Assembly (NCBI GenBank): GCA_019247695.1 | Contig: JAFBAP010000086.1 | Coordinates: 1 to 46,894, forward strand | Origin: Verrucomicrobiota bacterium | Lineage (GTDB): Bacteria; Verrucomicrobiota; Verrucomicrobiia; Chthoniobacterales; JAFAMB01 | DNA length: 46,894 nt | Direction of reading: 5' to 3' | In this document: piece after piece, positions 7,795-15,415 of the stretch | How the letters are laid out: each line of letters begins with the position of its first letter | How positions within the stretch are numbered: the stretch's first letter is position 1 | Notes under the pieces: generated by a model | Told to the model about the DNA's origin: nothing | Database searches by the model: none | Seen by the model: the letters and a program-made list of their open reading frames with translations, nothing else | Translations under genes and position numbers: made by a program

Positions 7795-9204
7795 TCAAAC
7801 CGGCGCCGAGTTCCGGGCCCGGTCCTCGGGGCCGGCTGTACCCGCCTGGTACGCCCTTACCGAAAGCGAGCCGGGCCGAGTCAACGCAAACGCCCGCCCG
7901 GTGAGCGTCACGGCGGCCAGGAGCAGACCGGTGGCCAGCCCGATCCAAATGCCCGAGGCGCCTTGCCCGAAGTGGAAGGCGATGAGAGACGCCAAGGGAA
8001 TGGCGACGACCCAATAAAACAGGTATCCCAGCAGCATGGGCGCGCGGACGTCCGCTAATCCCCGCAGCACACCCGCCGCCGTCACCTGCACGCCATCGGC
8101 GAGTTGGAATAGGGCGGCAATCAGAAGCAGGCGGCCGGCCAGCGAGACGACCGCCGGGTCAGCGTTGAACGCCAGAGCGATGGCGTGCCGGCCGAATCCC
8201 AGGATCCCCGCGAAGGCGAGCATGAGCGCAGCGGACAAACCGATACCGGTAAAGCCGATCACGGGCACCCGCCGGAGCGCGCGCCCGCCGACCGCATGCC
8301 CGATTCGCACGGCGACGGCCTGGGAAACGCCAAGCGGGAACATAAATGTTAGTGCGGCGCACGAGATGGCGATCTGGTGGGCCGCCAGGGCGATCGTGCC
8401 GATCCACCCCATCATGACGGCGCCAAAATTAAACGCGGCAACCTCACCCAGATACTGGAACGCCACCGGCGCCCCCAGGCGGAGCAACCGGCCGAGCAAA
8501 CCTTGATCCAGTCCTGCCGGCAACAGCGTTCGTCGCCAGCTTTCACCCGTCAATGAACACGCGTACCACGTTGTCGCCGCAAACGTGAACCAGCGCGAAA
8601 TCGCCGTTGCCCACCCCGAACCAACGAGCCCCAGCGCCGGAAACCCGAACCACCCAAACACCAGGGCCGATGCAAGGATCAGATTCAGCATCACCCCCCC
8701 GAACAGGAACCACATCGGAGCCAGAGGACAGTTCAGCGATTCGCAGAAAATTTTAGCTCCAAAATACCCGATAGCCGGCAGTAACGACCATCCCGTCACG
8801 GACAGGTAGGGTTGAGCGGCTTCGAACACGTCTGCAGGCGGGTGAAACCAATCGCCGAGGCATCCCTGCAATGCATTGATTGCAATCGCAAGGCATGTCC
8901 CGAGCGACACCGAAAGCCAGAACGCGGCCCGGAGGATACGCGCCCGCCCGTTGAGGTTGCCGGCCCCGTGCTCGCGGGATCCGACCACGCCGATCGAAGT
9001 GAGCAGGCCGATGCCGAAAACCATCAACGTCGTCAAAGCGGTATTGGCAAAAGCCACGGCCGCCAACGGGACCGGGCCCAGGCGCCCGACGATCACGCTG
9101 TCGGTCAACCCCATCAGCATCTGGCCGGCCTGACCGAAAACGATCGGCAGCGCCAGCAGCACCGTAGCCCTGAGCTCGGCCCGCCAATGGGCGTGGAAAT
9201 TCAT
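7795..9204 (-). CDS. MATE family efflux transporter (NorM-like)
   Basis: This multidrug and toxin extrusion antiporter exports cationic compounds using a Na+ or H+ gradient. I chose the start at MNFHAHWRAELRATVLLALP, giving 469 aa, a normal MATE length. The longer frame upstream has an unlikely Arg/Ser-rich composition. About twelve hydrophobic segments arranged as two similar halves can be counted. Family features include IVFGQAGQMLMGLTDSVIVGRLGPVPLAAVAFAN in the first half and GVSQAVAVRIGHAVG in the second. The substrate cannot be told from sequence. It is divergent from the iscA-like gene with a 124-bp gap. Confidence 0.93.
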   Translation of the reverse strand: MNFHAHWRAELRATVLLALPIVFGQAGQMLMGLTDSVIVGRLGPVPLAAVAFANTALTTLMVFGIGLLTSIGVVGSREHGAGNLNGRARILRAAFWLSVSLGTCLAIAINALQGCLGDWFHPPADVFEAAQPYLSVTGWSLLPAIGYFGAKIFCESLNCPLAPMWFLFGGVMLNLILASALVFGWFGFPALGLVGSGWATAISRWFTFAATTWYACSLTGESWRRTLLPAGLDQGLLGRLLRLGAPVAFQYLGEVAAFNFGAVMMGWIGTIALAAHQIAISCAALTFMFPLGVSQAVAVRIGHAVGGRALRRVPVIGFTGIGLSAALMLAFAGILGFGRHAIALAFNADPAVVSLAGRLLLIAALFQLADGVQVTAAGVLRGLADVRAPMLLGYLFYWVVAIPLASLIAFHFGQGASGIWIGLATGLLLAAVTLTGRAFALTRPGSLSVRAYQAGTAGPEDRARNSAPV

Positions 9205-9328
9205 GCGCCACACCAAACAATAATGCCTGCAAACGGCAACCCCGGGAATGCGGTTAAGCGTGGCCGGGCTCCGCCGCGAGGACCACTGAAGTTGATTTCT
9301 CGAGGAGCGATTCGATATTCCGGACGTG

Positions 9329-9694
9329 ATGGCTGCAGCTGAAGTCCAATTTAAACGCGGGAATGAACGCCTCGTGAAAGTAACGGAGCGGGCAGCGGCC
9401 AAGCTCACGCAGCTCTTGACCCGGCAGGGCAGGCCTCAAGGCGCTTTGCGGGTGGCCGTGATCGGAGGCGGCTGCTCGGGACTCCAATATAAAATGGATT
9501 TGGTCGACGGGCCTGCCAACCGGGACATCCTGGTGGAGTCGAACCAGGTGCGCGTGGTGATTGACCCCAAAAGCGCCCTCTTTGTGAGTGGATCGCTGCT
9601 CGATTACAGCGACGATCTGCAACACGGAGGTTTCAAGGTAACTAATCCTAATGCGGTGGCCCATTGCTCCTGCGGCGAGAGCTTTTCGGCATGA
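9329..9694 (+). CDS. iscA: IscA/ErpA (HesB) family iron-sulfur carrier
   Basis: This A-type carrier delivers Fe-S clusters to apoproteins. The 121-aa protein has the three conserved cysteines: GGGCSGLQY (C49) and HCSCGESF (C113, C115). A GTG immediately precedes the ATG, and I chose the ATG. Its stop overlaps the hscB ATG (ATGA), and hscA follows, giving a chaperone operon. IscS, IscU and ferredoxin genes are absent here. The name iscA is used in the family sense; ErpA or SufA assignment would need phylogeny. Confidence 0.92.
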   Translation: MAAAEVQFKRGNERLVKVTERAAAKLTQLLTRQGRPQGALRVAVIGGGCSGLQYKMDLVDGPANRDILVESNQVRVVIDPKSALFVSGSLLDYSDDLQHGGFKVTNPNAVAHCSCGESFSA

Positions 9695-10257
9695 CGGATT
9701 TTTTTGCCGGGCTGCGGATGCCGGCCCGTCCCTGGCTGGATCCGGACGCCGTTAAAGACATTTACGTCCGCTTAAGCGAAGCGCTGCACCGGCAGGCCGG
9801 CTCGCAGGATGAACTGGCGGTGCTGAACCGTGCGTACCAGGTGTTAAGCAATCCCGCCACCCGCGTGGAGCACCTGCTCAGCCTGACCGGTGCGGCATCA
9901 GGCACACGCCGGATTGATCCCGTGATGGGCGAGGTTTTTGGCCGGGTCGCCAATTGCCTCCGGGAAGCCGACCTTCTGCTTGGGGAAATTTCGGTGCAAA
10001 ACTCGGCTCTGGCGCGCGCACTCCAGCTCCAGCGAGTCCATGGATTGCAAGGGGACCTTGATAACCTCGTGCGTGAGCTCGCCGCACAGGAGGCTCAACG
10101 CCTGGAAGCATTACGGGAACTGGATCAGGTGTGGCAGCACCAACCTGCAGATGCCCGTGAAGCCTTGGCCCAGGTTGCGCTGGACTTGACCTTTCTCCAA
10201 AAGTGGCAGGGACAAATTCGCGAACGTCTGTTACGCATGGATGAAATGATGGGCTAG
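9691..10257 (+). CDS. hscB: HscB-like J-domain co-chaperone without HPD
   Basis: HscB normally recruits the IscU scaffold and stimulates the ATPase of HscA. The 188-aa protein starts at MTDFFAGLRMPARPWLD, matching the HscB N-terminus, and contains LNRAYQVLSNPATRVEHLLSLTG, the typical J-domain helix III region. The C-terminal helical bundle (about 80-188) is of normal length. The HPD tripeptide, expected after the second helix, is replaced by HRQ (residues 33-35), so the canonical Hsp70-stimulating motif is missing. The position between iscA and hscA supports the assignment. The ATG overlaps the iscA stop. Confidence 0.88.
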   Translation: MTDFFAGLRMPARPWLDPDAVKDIYVRLSEALHRQAGSQDELAVLNRAYQVLSNPATRVEHLLSLTGAASGTRRIDPVMGEVFGRVANCLREADLLLGEISVQNSALARALQLQRVHGLQGDLDNLVRELAAQEAQRLEALRELDQVWQHQPADAREALAQVALDLTFLQKWQGQIRERLLRMDEMMG

Positions 10258-10264
10258 CCTGACG

Positions 10265-10285
10265 CCCTCATCCCTCATCCCTAAT
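10265..10285. repeat. Heptanucleotide repeat CCCTCAT x3
   Basis: Three 7-bp units (CCCTCAT, CCCTCAT, CCCTAAT) occupy most of the 50-bp gap between hscB and hscA. The sequence differs from the other arrays but has the same period. Confidence 0.75.
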
Positions 10286-10307
10286 CCCCCCAGCCTGCTT
10301 GCTTGTT

Positions 10308-12119
10308 ATGGAAGACATCGTCGGAATTGACCTCGGAACCACGAACTCGCTCATCGGCGTCATGGACTCCGGCTTCCCCATCCTCATCGCGGATTCCGAA
10401 GGCCATCGCCTTACCCCTTCGGTGGTTTACTTTCCCAAGAACGGCGAGCCGGTGGTCGGCTGGGCCGCCGAGCGGATGCGTGCGGTGGCTCCGGAACAAA
10501 CCGTCTATTCCGTGAAACGGTTGATGGGACGGCGGCCGGGAGAGTCCGAGAAACCTGATTTCCCTTACCCGGTTAAGCAAACCGGCGGACAAATCGCCCT
10601 GGAGATGAACGGGCAATCGCTCCGGCCGGAGGAAGTTTCGGCGCTGATCCTTCGTAAGCTCAGCGCCAATGCCATGGCGGCGCTTGGGCGCGAGGTTAAG
10701 CGGGCGGTGATCACGGTCCCGGCTTATTTCAATGACCTGCAGAGGCAGGCAACCAAGCAGGCGGGCGAACTGGCTGGTTTGACGGTGGAAAGGATCATCA
10801 ACGAGCCCACTGCCGCCGCGCTCGCTTACGGGCTCGATCGCCTGAGCGACAAAGCCAAAATCGCGGTGTACGACTTTGGGGGCGGCACGTTCGACATTTC
10901 GATCCTGGAACTGCATAACGGCGTTTTTCGGGTGCTGGCGACCAACGGCAACACCCGCCTGGGCGGAGACGACATCGATCGGGAACTGGTGCGTCTGTTG
11001 AAAGACCGCCTTACCAGCCGGTACCCGGAGTTGCGCGCAGACCTGGAGGATCCCGTCTTCACGGCCCGGTTGCGCCAGATCGCCCATGACGCCAAAATCA
11101 GGCTATCTGAGGAAACGGCGGTTCAGATCGAGATTCCTTTTATCTCCAAGGCCCAAAGCTTTTCGTACCTGCTCAGCCGCCAGGAACTGGAGGCCGCCGC
11201 GCGTCCGATCGTACGGCGCACCCGGGCCCACTGTCTGCGTTCACTGGATGACGCCAAGCTCGACGCGCACCAACTCGATGAAGTGATTCTGGCCGGGGGA
11301 GTCACCCGGATGCCGGTTGTCCGGCAGTTTGTGGCCGAACTGTTCCAGCGCCTCCCTAACATCACCCAGAATCCTGATGAAGCCGTTGCGGTCGGCGCTA
11401 CGATCCAGGCGGGGATGCTTTCGGGCCACATCCAAAATGTGGTTCTGCTTGACGTTACCCCCCTGTCGCTGGGGATCGAGACGTTTGGCGGCTTGATGAA
11501 TGTGATCATCCCGCGCAATTCAACGATCCCCTGCAAGGCGGGTGAAATGTTCACCAATGCCGTCGCTAACCAGCGTTCCATGCAGATCAAGGTTCTCCAA
11601 GGGGAACGCGAGTTGGCCAGGGACAATTGGCAACTTGGTTCCTTCGAAATCGAATTTGATCCGGTGCCGAAGGGGACAGCCCGCGTCGGTGTGCAGTTCG
11701 AGATTGACGTCAACGGCATCCTGCACGTGCTGGCGCGGGATACCAAGAGCGGTCGACAGAAAGAGGTCGACCTCAGCAGCGCGGTCGACGTTTCCGACGA
11801 GGCCGTGGAAAAGATGATTGCCGAGTCGCTCGACCAGGCGTTTGCGGATATGGCCGAACGCGTCTGGACGGAAACCGTGCTGAAGAGCAACGAACTTTTA
11901 CCCGCCGTCCGGAGCGCATTGATGCTGGTGGGCCAACAATTGACGGCGGAGGAACGCGACCGTATCGCGGGCCTGGTGCGCGAGGTTGAATCGGCTTTGA
12001 CCACGCACCACGTCCAGCGGCTTAAAGCCGCCAATGAAGCGCTGGACAAGGGCACGCAGCACCTGGCCACGTTGCTGATCGACCGCGCGATGGCTGAAGC
12101 GGCCAAGCGGAAACGTTAA
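10308..12119 (+). CDS. hscA: Hsp70-family Fe-S assembly chaperone HscA
   Basis: This Hsp70 is dedicated to releasing clusters from IscU. I chose the ATG at MEDIVGIDLGTTNSL, giving 603 aa. A TTG nine bases upstream is the only other option. Visible are the phosphate-1 loop GIDLGTTNS, the connect/phosphate-2 region VYDFGGGTFDIS, VPAYFNDLQRQATK, IINEPTAAALAYGL and the adenosine motif VILAGGVTRMPVV. The interdomain linker VLLDVTPLSLGIET leads to a shorter substrate domain and lid than in DnaK (about 640 aa), consistent with HscA. Its neighbours are iscA and hscB. Its stop overlaps the convergent kinase stop in the palindrome TTAA. Confidence 0.9.
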   Translation: MEDIVGIDLGTTNSLIGVMDSGFPILIADSEGHRLTPSVVYFPKNGEPVVGWAAERMRAVAPEQTVYSVKRLMGRRPGESEKPDFPYPVKQTGGQIALEMNGQSLRPEEVSALILRKLSANAMAALGREVKRAVITVPAYFNDLQRQATKQAGELAGLTVERIINEPTAAALAYGLDRLSDKAKIAVYDFGGGTFDISILELHNGVFRVLATNGNTRLGGDDIDRELVRLLKDRLTSRYPELRADLEDPVFTARLRQIAHDAKIRLSEETAVQIEIPFISKAQSFSYLLSRQELEAAARPIVRRTRAHCLRSLDDAKLDAHQLDEVILAGGVTRMPVVRQFVAELFQRLPNITQNPDEAVAVGATIQAGMLSGHIQNVVLLDVTPLSLGIETFGGLMNVIIPRNSTIPCKAGEMFTNAVANQRSMQIKVLQGERELARDNWQLGSFEIEFDPVPKGTARVGVQFEIDVNGILHVLARDTKSGRQKEVDLSSAVDVSDEAVEKMIAESLDQAFADMAERVWTETVLKSNELLPAVRSALMLVGQQLTAEERDRIAGLVREVESALTTHHVQRLKAANEALDKGTQHLATLLIDRAMAEAAKRKR

Positions 12120-13387
12120 GAAACTCTCGGGAACCGCAGGATAAACGTGGCCCCCTGGCCGGGACTGCTTTCGACGCTGACCGTGCCCCCGAGCAGCTGC
12201 ATGGTGTGTTTGACGATGGACAGCCCGAGGCCGGTGCCTCCGGCGTCTCGCGAGCGGTCCTTATGGACACGATAAAACCGCTCGAAGATGTGCGGCTGAT
12301 CGCGTAGCGGGATACCCGGTCCGTTATCCGAAACCCGAAGGACGATGTCCTGGCCGTCGAGTTCAGCTGCAAGACTAAGGCGGAGCCCGGGTTGGCGGCC
12401 GTATTTGAGCGCGTTATCAATCAAGTTGGAAAGTGCCTGCTCGAGCCGCAAAGTGTCAGTGGTAAAGGTTAGCCCTTCCGGGGCCGAGACCGTAACCGAG
12501 ATGCCGGCGCCGGCCATCACGGGCTCGAATCGCTCCAGCGCTCGTTGGCAGAAGTCTCCGGCCGCCACCGTGCTGAGGTGCAGCGGCAAACGCCCCGATT
12601 CAAGCTGTGACAGGAGCAACAGGTTTTCCAATAACGCGTTCAGGCGCCTGGCGTGGCGGTACATCGTTTCCAGGAAGCGGCGCGTGCTTTCGGGGTCGAC
12701 GTCGGTCTCAAGCAGCGTTTCCAGGTAGCCGGACAGGATCGATAACGGAGTCCGCAGTTCATGGGAAACGTTGGCCACGAATTCCTTGCGGACCGCCTCG
12801 AGCGAACGGATTTGCGAGATGTCATGGAAAACCAGGAGAACGCCGTCGAACCCGCCCTGCTCGCCTGGCCGCAGACCCACCGAGGTAACTTGAAAATGCC
12901 GGGTGATGAACCCCTCCGCCTCGCGAAGTTCGATCTGCAGCTCCGCGGACTGCGCCGAGTCACTCTGCAACGTCCGTTCGATGACCTGATGCAGGAAATG
13001 GTTACGAAATGCCTCCATGACGGTGCGCCCCAACGGCGGCCGTGGAAGCAGAAACATCTCCTGGAGCCGCTGGTTGAGAAGACGAATCCGGAGCTGCCGG
13101 TCCAGGATCATGACGCCTTCAACCATGCTCGACAGGATTGCTCGCAGGCTGAAATCCTCCTCGGTAACCTGCCGGCCGATTTCGCGCAGCCGGGTTTCGA
13201 GTTGGTGGAGGTCTTGCAAAGTTGCCCGAACAACGGGCAACCCGCTGGAAAATTGATCCACTTCCCCTTGCCGGACCAGCTGCCGGACGTTATGCCTGAT
13301 GCGCAACAGTTGGCGCCAGAGCCAAACAACAAGCCCGGCCGTCACCAGTTCCAGCCACAGCCACGGCATCCACCCGGGCAGAGTCAC
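12116..13387 (-). CDS. PhoR-type membrane sensor histidine kinase
   Basis: This 423-aa protein has one N-terminal membrane segment (about residues 7-25), then a coiled linker, a PAS domain (about 80-195: MVEGVMILDRQLRIRLLNQ ... GVLLVFHDIS), a DHp domain with FVANVSHELRTPL (H209), and a HATPase domain with N box NLIDNALKYG, G1 DNGPGI, F box IFERFYRV and G2 GGTGLGLSIV. Layout and length are those of PhoR. It sits immediately downstream of its regulator with a 4-bp overlap. The signal cannot be deduced from sequence; no pst or phoU genes are in the window. Confidence 0.92.
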   Translation of the reverse strand: MTLPGWMPWLWLELVTAGLVVWLWRQLLRIRHNVRQLVRQGEVDQFSSGLPVVRATLQDLHQLETRLREIGRQVTEEDFSLRAILSSMVEGVMILDRQLRIRLLNQRLQEMFLLPRPPLGRTVMEAFRNHFLHQVIERTLQSDSAQSAELQIELREAEGFITRHFQVTSVGLRPGEQGGFDGVLLVFHDISQIRSLEAVRKEFVANVSHELRTPLSILSGYLETLLETDVDPESTRRFLETMYRHARRLNALLENLLLLSQLESGRLPLHLSTVAAGDFCQRALERFEPVMAGAGISVTVSAPEGLTFTTDTLRLEQALSNLIDNALKYGRQPGLRLSLAAELDGQDIVLRVSDNGPGIPLRDQPHIFERFYRVHKDRSRDAGGTGLGLSIVKHTMQLLGGTVSVESSPGQGATFILRFPRVS

Positions 13388-14073
13388 GGGTTCACGGCGG
13401 GTAGAAACCGGTACCCCTCGCCGCGCACCGTCACGATACGGTTCGCCGCAGGCCCGAGCTTCTCCCGCAGCCTGCGCACGTGCGTATCGACGGTGCGGGT
13501 ATCAATGACGTTCTCGTAACGCCAGACGTCGTGGAGCAACGTCTCGCGGCTAAGTGTCCGTCCGCGGCATTCGACCAGGGCGGCAAGGAGCTTGAATTCG
13601 GTCGTCGTCAGGTCCAAGCGTCTCCCGGAGACGGTGATCTCGAAATTGCTTTTATCGAGGCGAAACTCATCAACGACGATCAAACCGGAATGCTGCGCAG
13701 CCTTGAGACGGCGAAGCAGGTTCTGAGTTCGCAACACAATTTCCCGTGGGCTGAAGGGTTTGGTGATGTAATCATCCACACCGAGTTCCAAACCGGCGAT
13801 GCGATCCGCAGGCTCGGCTTTGGCCGTCAGCATGAGCACGGGAATAGCGGCGGTTTCTGCCTGGCGTCGCAGCATCCGCAGGACCTCAGTACCGCTCATC
13901 TGTGGCAGCATGACGTCCAGGATGATCGCATCAGGAAGATGAAGGCGTGCCAGCTCCAAGGCGGTAGGTCCGTCATCCGCCGCAAGGACCGTGAAATCGG
14001 CCCGATGCAGGTGATACCTGACCAGATCGACCACGTCGGGCTCATCATCGACCACCAGAATGCTTTCGCGCAT
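13384..14073 (-). CDS. OmpR/PhoB family response regulator
   Basis: This 229-aa protein is counted from MRESILVVDDEPD. An upstream in-frame extension is unlikely because the ATG used here is preceded by GGTGG. The receiver domain has the acidic pair DDE (9-11), phospho-acceptor D53 (LDVMLPQ), T/S in LMLTAKA and K in YITKPFSP. The C-terminal winged helix shows LTTTEFKLLAALVECRGRTLSRETLLHDVW and RTVDTHVRRLREKLG, ending VRGEGYRF. It is co-transcribed with the kinase that overlaps it by 4 bp. PhoB-like by architecture; the target genes are unknown. Confidence 0.93.
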   Translation of the reverse strand: MRESILVVDDEPDVVDLVRYHLHRADFTVLAADDGPTALELARLHLPDAIILDVMLPQMSGTEVLRMLRRQAETAAIPVLMLTAKAEPADRIAGLELGVDDYITKPFSPREIVLRTQNLLRRLKAAQHSGLIVVDEFRLDKSNFEITVSGRRLDLTTTEFKLLAALVECRGRTLSRETLLHDVWRYENVIDTRTVDTHVRRLREKLGPAANRIVTVRGEGYRFLPAVNP

Positions 14074-14604
14074 CTGTCCACCACGGTAGGGGGGACGGCT
14101 AACGCGATCAAGCAGTACAAAAAAAAGATCCGGGCTGCGCACGCCAAGGAGTAGAAGTCGAGAGAAATCGTGCGCAGACCCGAATCGCCTTAACCATTGA
14201 TTTCGACAGCGGTCGCCGGAAATTCGTTCAAAGATATATTCACAATTTTGATTGGCCCGGCAGCCGAAACCTGTCCCCCTTTCATTGACCCGTCCCTTTC
14301 ATGCGCCCCTGCAGAACGTGCGGCCTCGCTGAGCGGCTCAGGCCTGACCCGCCCTTGCGGCCTGTCCCCATTGAAGTGACGTGCCTCGACGCTGGAGGAA
14401 ATGGGTCAGGGCCCAACGCGGAGCCGGCGGCGAACGCCCTTACCTCAGCGTCATTGCGACCTGTCCCCGTTTTGATGCCCCACCCGGCGCTGGTTGATTC
14501 GCTCCAGGCCTTGACGTGCCGATCAACGTTCCGTCCCTCTCTCCCGGACAACAATCGACACCCGCAGCCCGGGCATCGATATCGCCGTGGCGCTCGCTCC
14601 GGCC
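14074..14604. other. 531-bp gene-free stretch with CCTGTCCCC motifs
   Basis: I see no convincing gene. Three CCTGTCCCC copies (14270, 14361, 14460) are spaced about 90-100 bp apart, and related sequence follows each (for example ATTGA or TTTGATG). The same motif recurs at 19823 in the accessory region. The stretch separates the phoB-like promoter from the 3' end of the CheX gene, so it carries at least one promoter reading leftwards. An AT-rich patch lies at 14226-14252. I cannot place a confident -35/-10 pair. Confidence 0.6.
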
Positions 14605-15051
14605 CTACTCCAAACAGACCAGCAGGTAGGCGTGCTGATTGCGCCAGACGAGCGGCACCACGTAGTTGCGTGCATTTTCCGGAAATGGAAAATCAAAGTT
14701 CTGGCCGGTCACCACCACGGGTACGGTGATCAGAAAATTCTTGCCGAACTCCTCGCGCGCGTTGCCGCTGAGGGTATTGGCGATTTCACCCGCAAGGTCG
14801 CGGATCGCGTTCTCATCCTTGGGCTCATCATGGAGTTCCGCCAGGATTTGCCGGAGAAGGTCGCTGTTGGTTGTGAAACAGACAACGCCTTTGGCTCGAC
14901 CGGAAATCGAAATGATGCCGGTGTATTCAAGAAAGGGTTCAACGCGGTTCTTGACAAACGGCGGTTCGATGACCAGCGGCGACGAAGGGTCAACGGAGTG
15001 GAAGTAACGGCGTGCACAGGTGATAAAGACCTGAATGTCTTCGTCTTTCAT
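14605..15051 (-). CDS. cheX: CheX-type phosphatase domain protein
   Basis: This 148-aa protein is counted from MKDEDIQVF. It has the CheX/CheC fold signature: GRAKGVVCFTT, then LAGEIANTLSGNARE with the conserved acidic-x-x-Asn pair (E89, N92) and GN (96-97), and FLITVPVVVTGQNF. Family members dephosphorylate CheY-P. It is the third gene after the receptor-kinase and the stand-alone receiver, 4 bp beyond the receiver stop, so it most likely resets that receiver. No chemoreceptor or flagellar genes are nearby. The exact start is uncertain because no Shine-Dalgarno is visible. Confidence 0.85.
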   Translation of the reverse strand: MKDEDIQVFITCARRYFHSVDPSSPLVIEPPFVKNRVEPFLEYTGIISISGRAKGVVCFTTNSDLLRQILAELHDEPKDENAIRDLAGEIANTLSGNAREEFGKNFLITVPVVVTGQNFDFPFPENARNYVVPLVWRNQHAYLLVCLE

Positions 15052-15055
15052 GGGG

Positions 15056-15415
15056 TTAATCCGAAAGCAGGAGATGAAATGCTTCCCGCAATTCATCCGC
15101 ATTGATCGGCTTGCAGAGAAAACCGCTGGCGCCCCGTTTGATGGCGTCGATGGCCGTGGCGCGATCCCGCAATGCCGAGATGATTAACACGCGTGCGGCG
15201 GGATTGATCTGCAGGATTTTGTCAAGACAGGTTAAACCGTCCATCTTGGGCATCGTGATGTCCAGGGTGACCACGTCATGGCCCTTCAGGGAGTAAAGCC
15301 GCACTGCTTCCTCCCCGTTCTCCGCCTGATCAACTTCGGTGATCTCACCCGCGCTGAGGTCGCGTTCGATCGCGCGTCGTACTACGCTTGAATCGTCTAC
15401 GATAAGCAATTTCAT
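15056..15415 (-). CDS. Single-domain CheY-like response regulator
   Basis: This 119-aa receiver has no output domain: MKLLIVDDSS (acidic pocket D7-D8), phospho-acceptor D52 in LDITMPKMDG, switch residue in LIISALRD, and conserved Lys in FLCKPINADEL. Its start overlaps the kinase stop by one base. It probably takes phosphate from the CheA-like kinase upstream and is reset by the CheX protein downstream. What it binds when phosphorylated is unknown. Confidence 0.93.
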   Translation of the reverse strand: MKLLIVDDSSVVRRAIERDLSAGEITEVDQAENGEEAVRLYSLKGHDVVTLDITMPKMDGLTCLDKILQINPAARVLIISALRDRATAIDAIKRGASGFLCKPINADELREAFHLLLSD

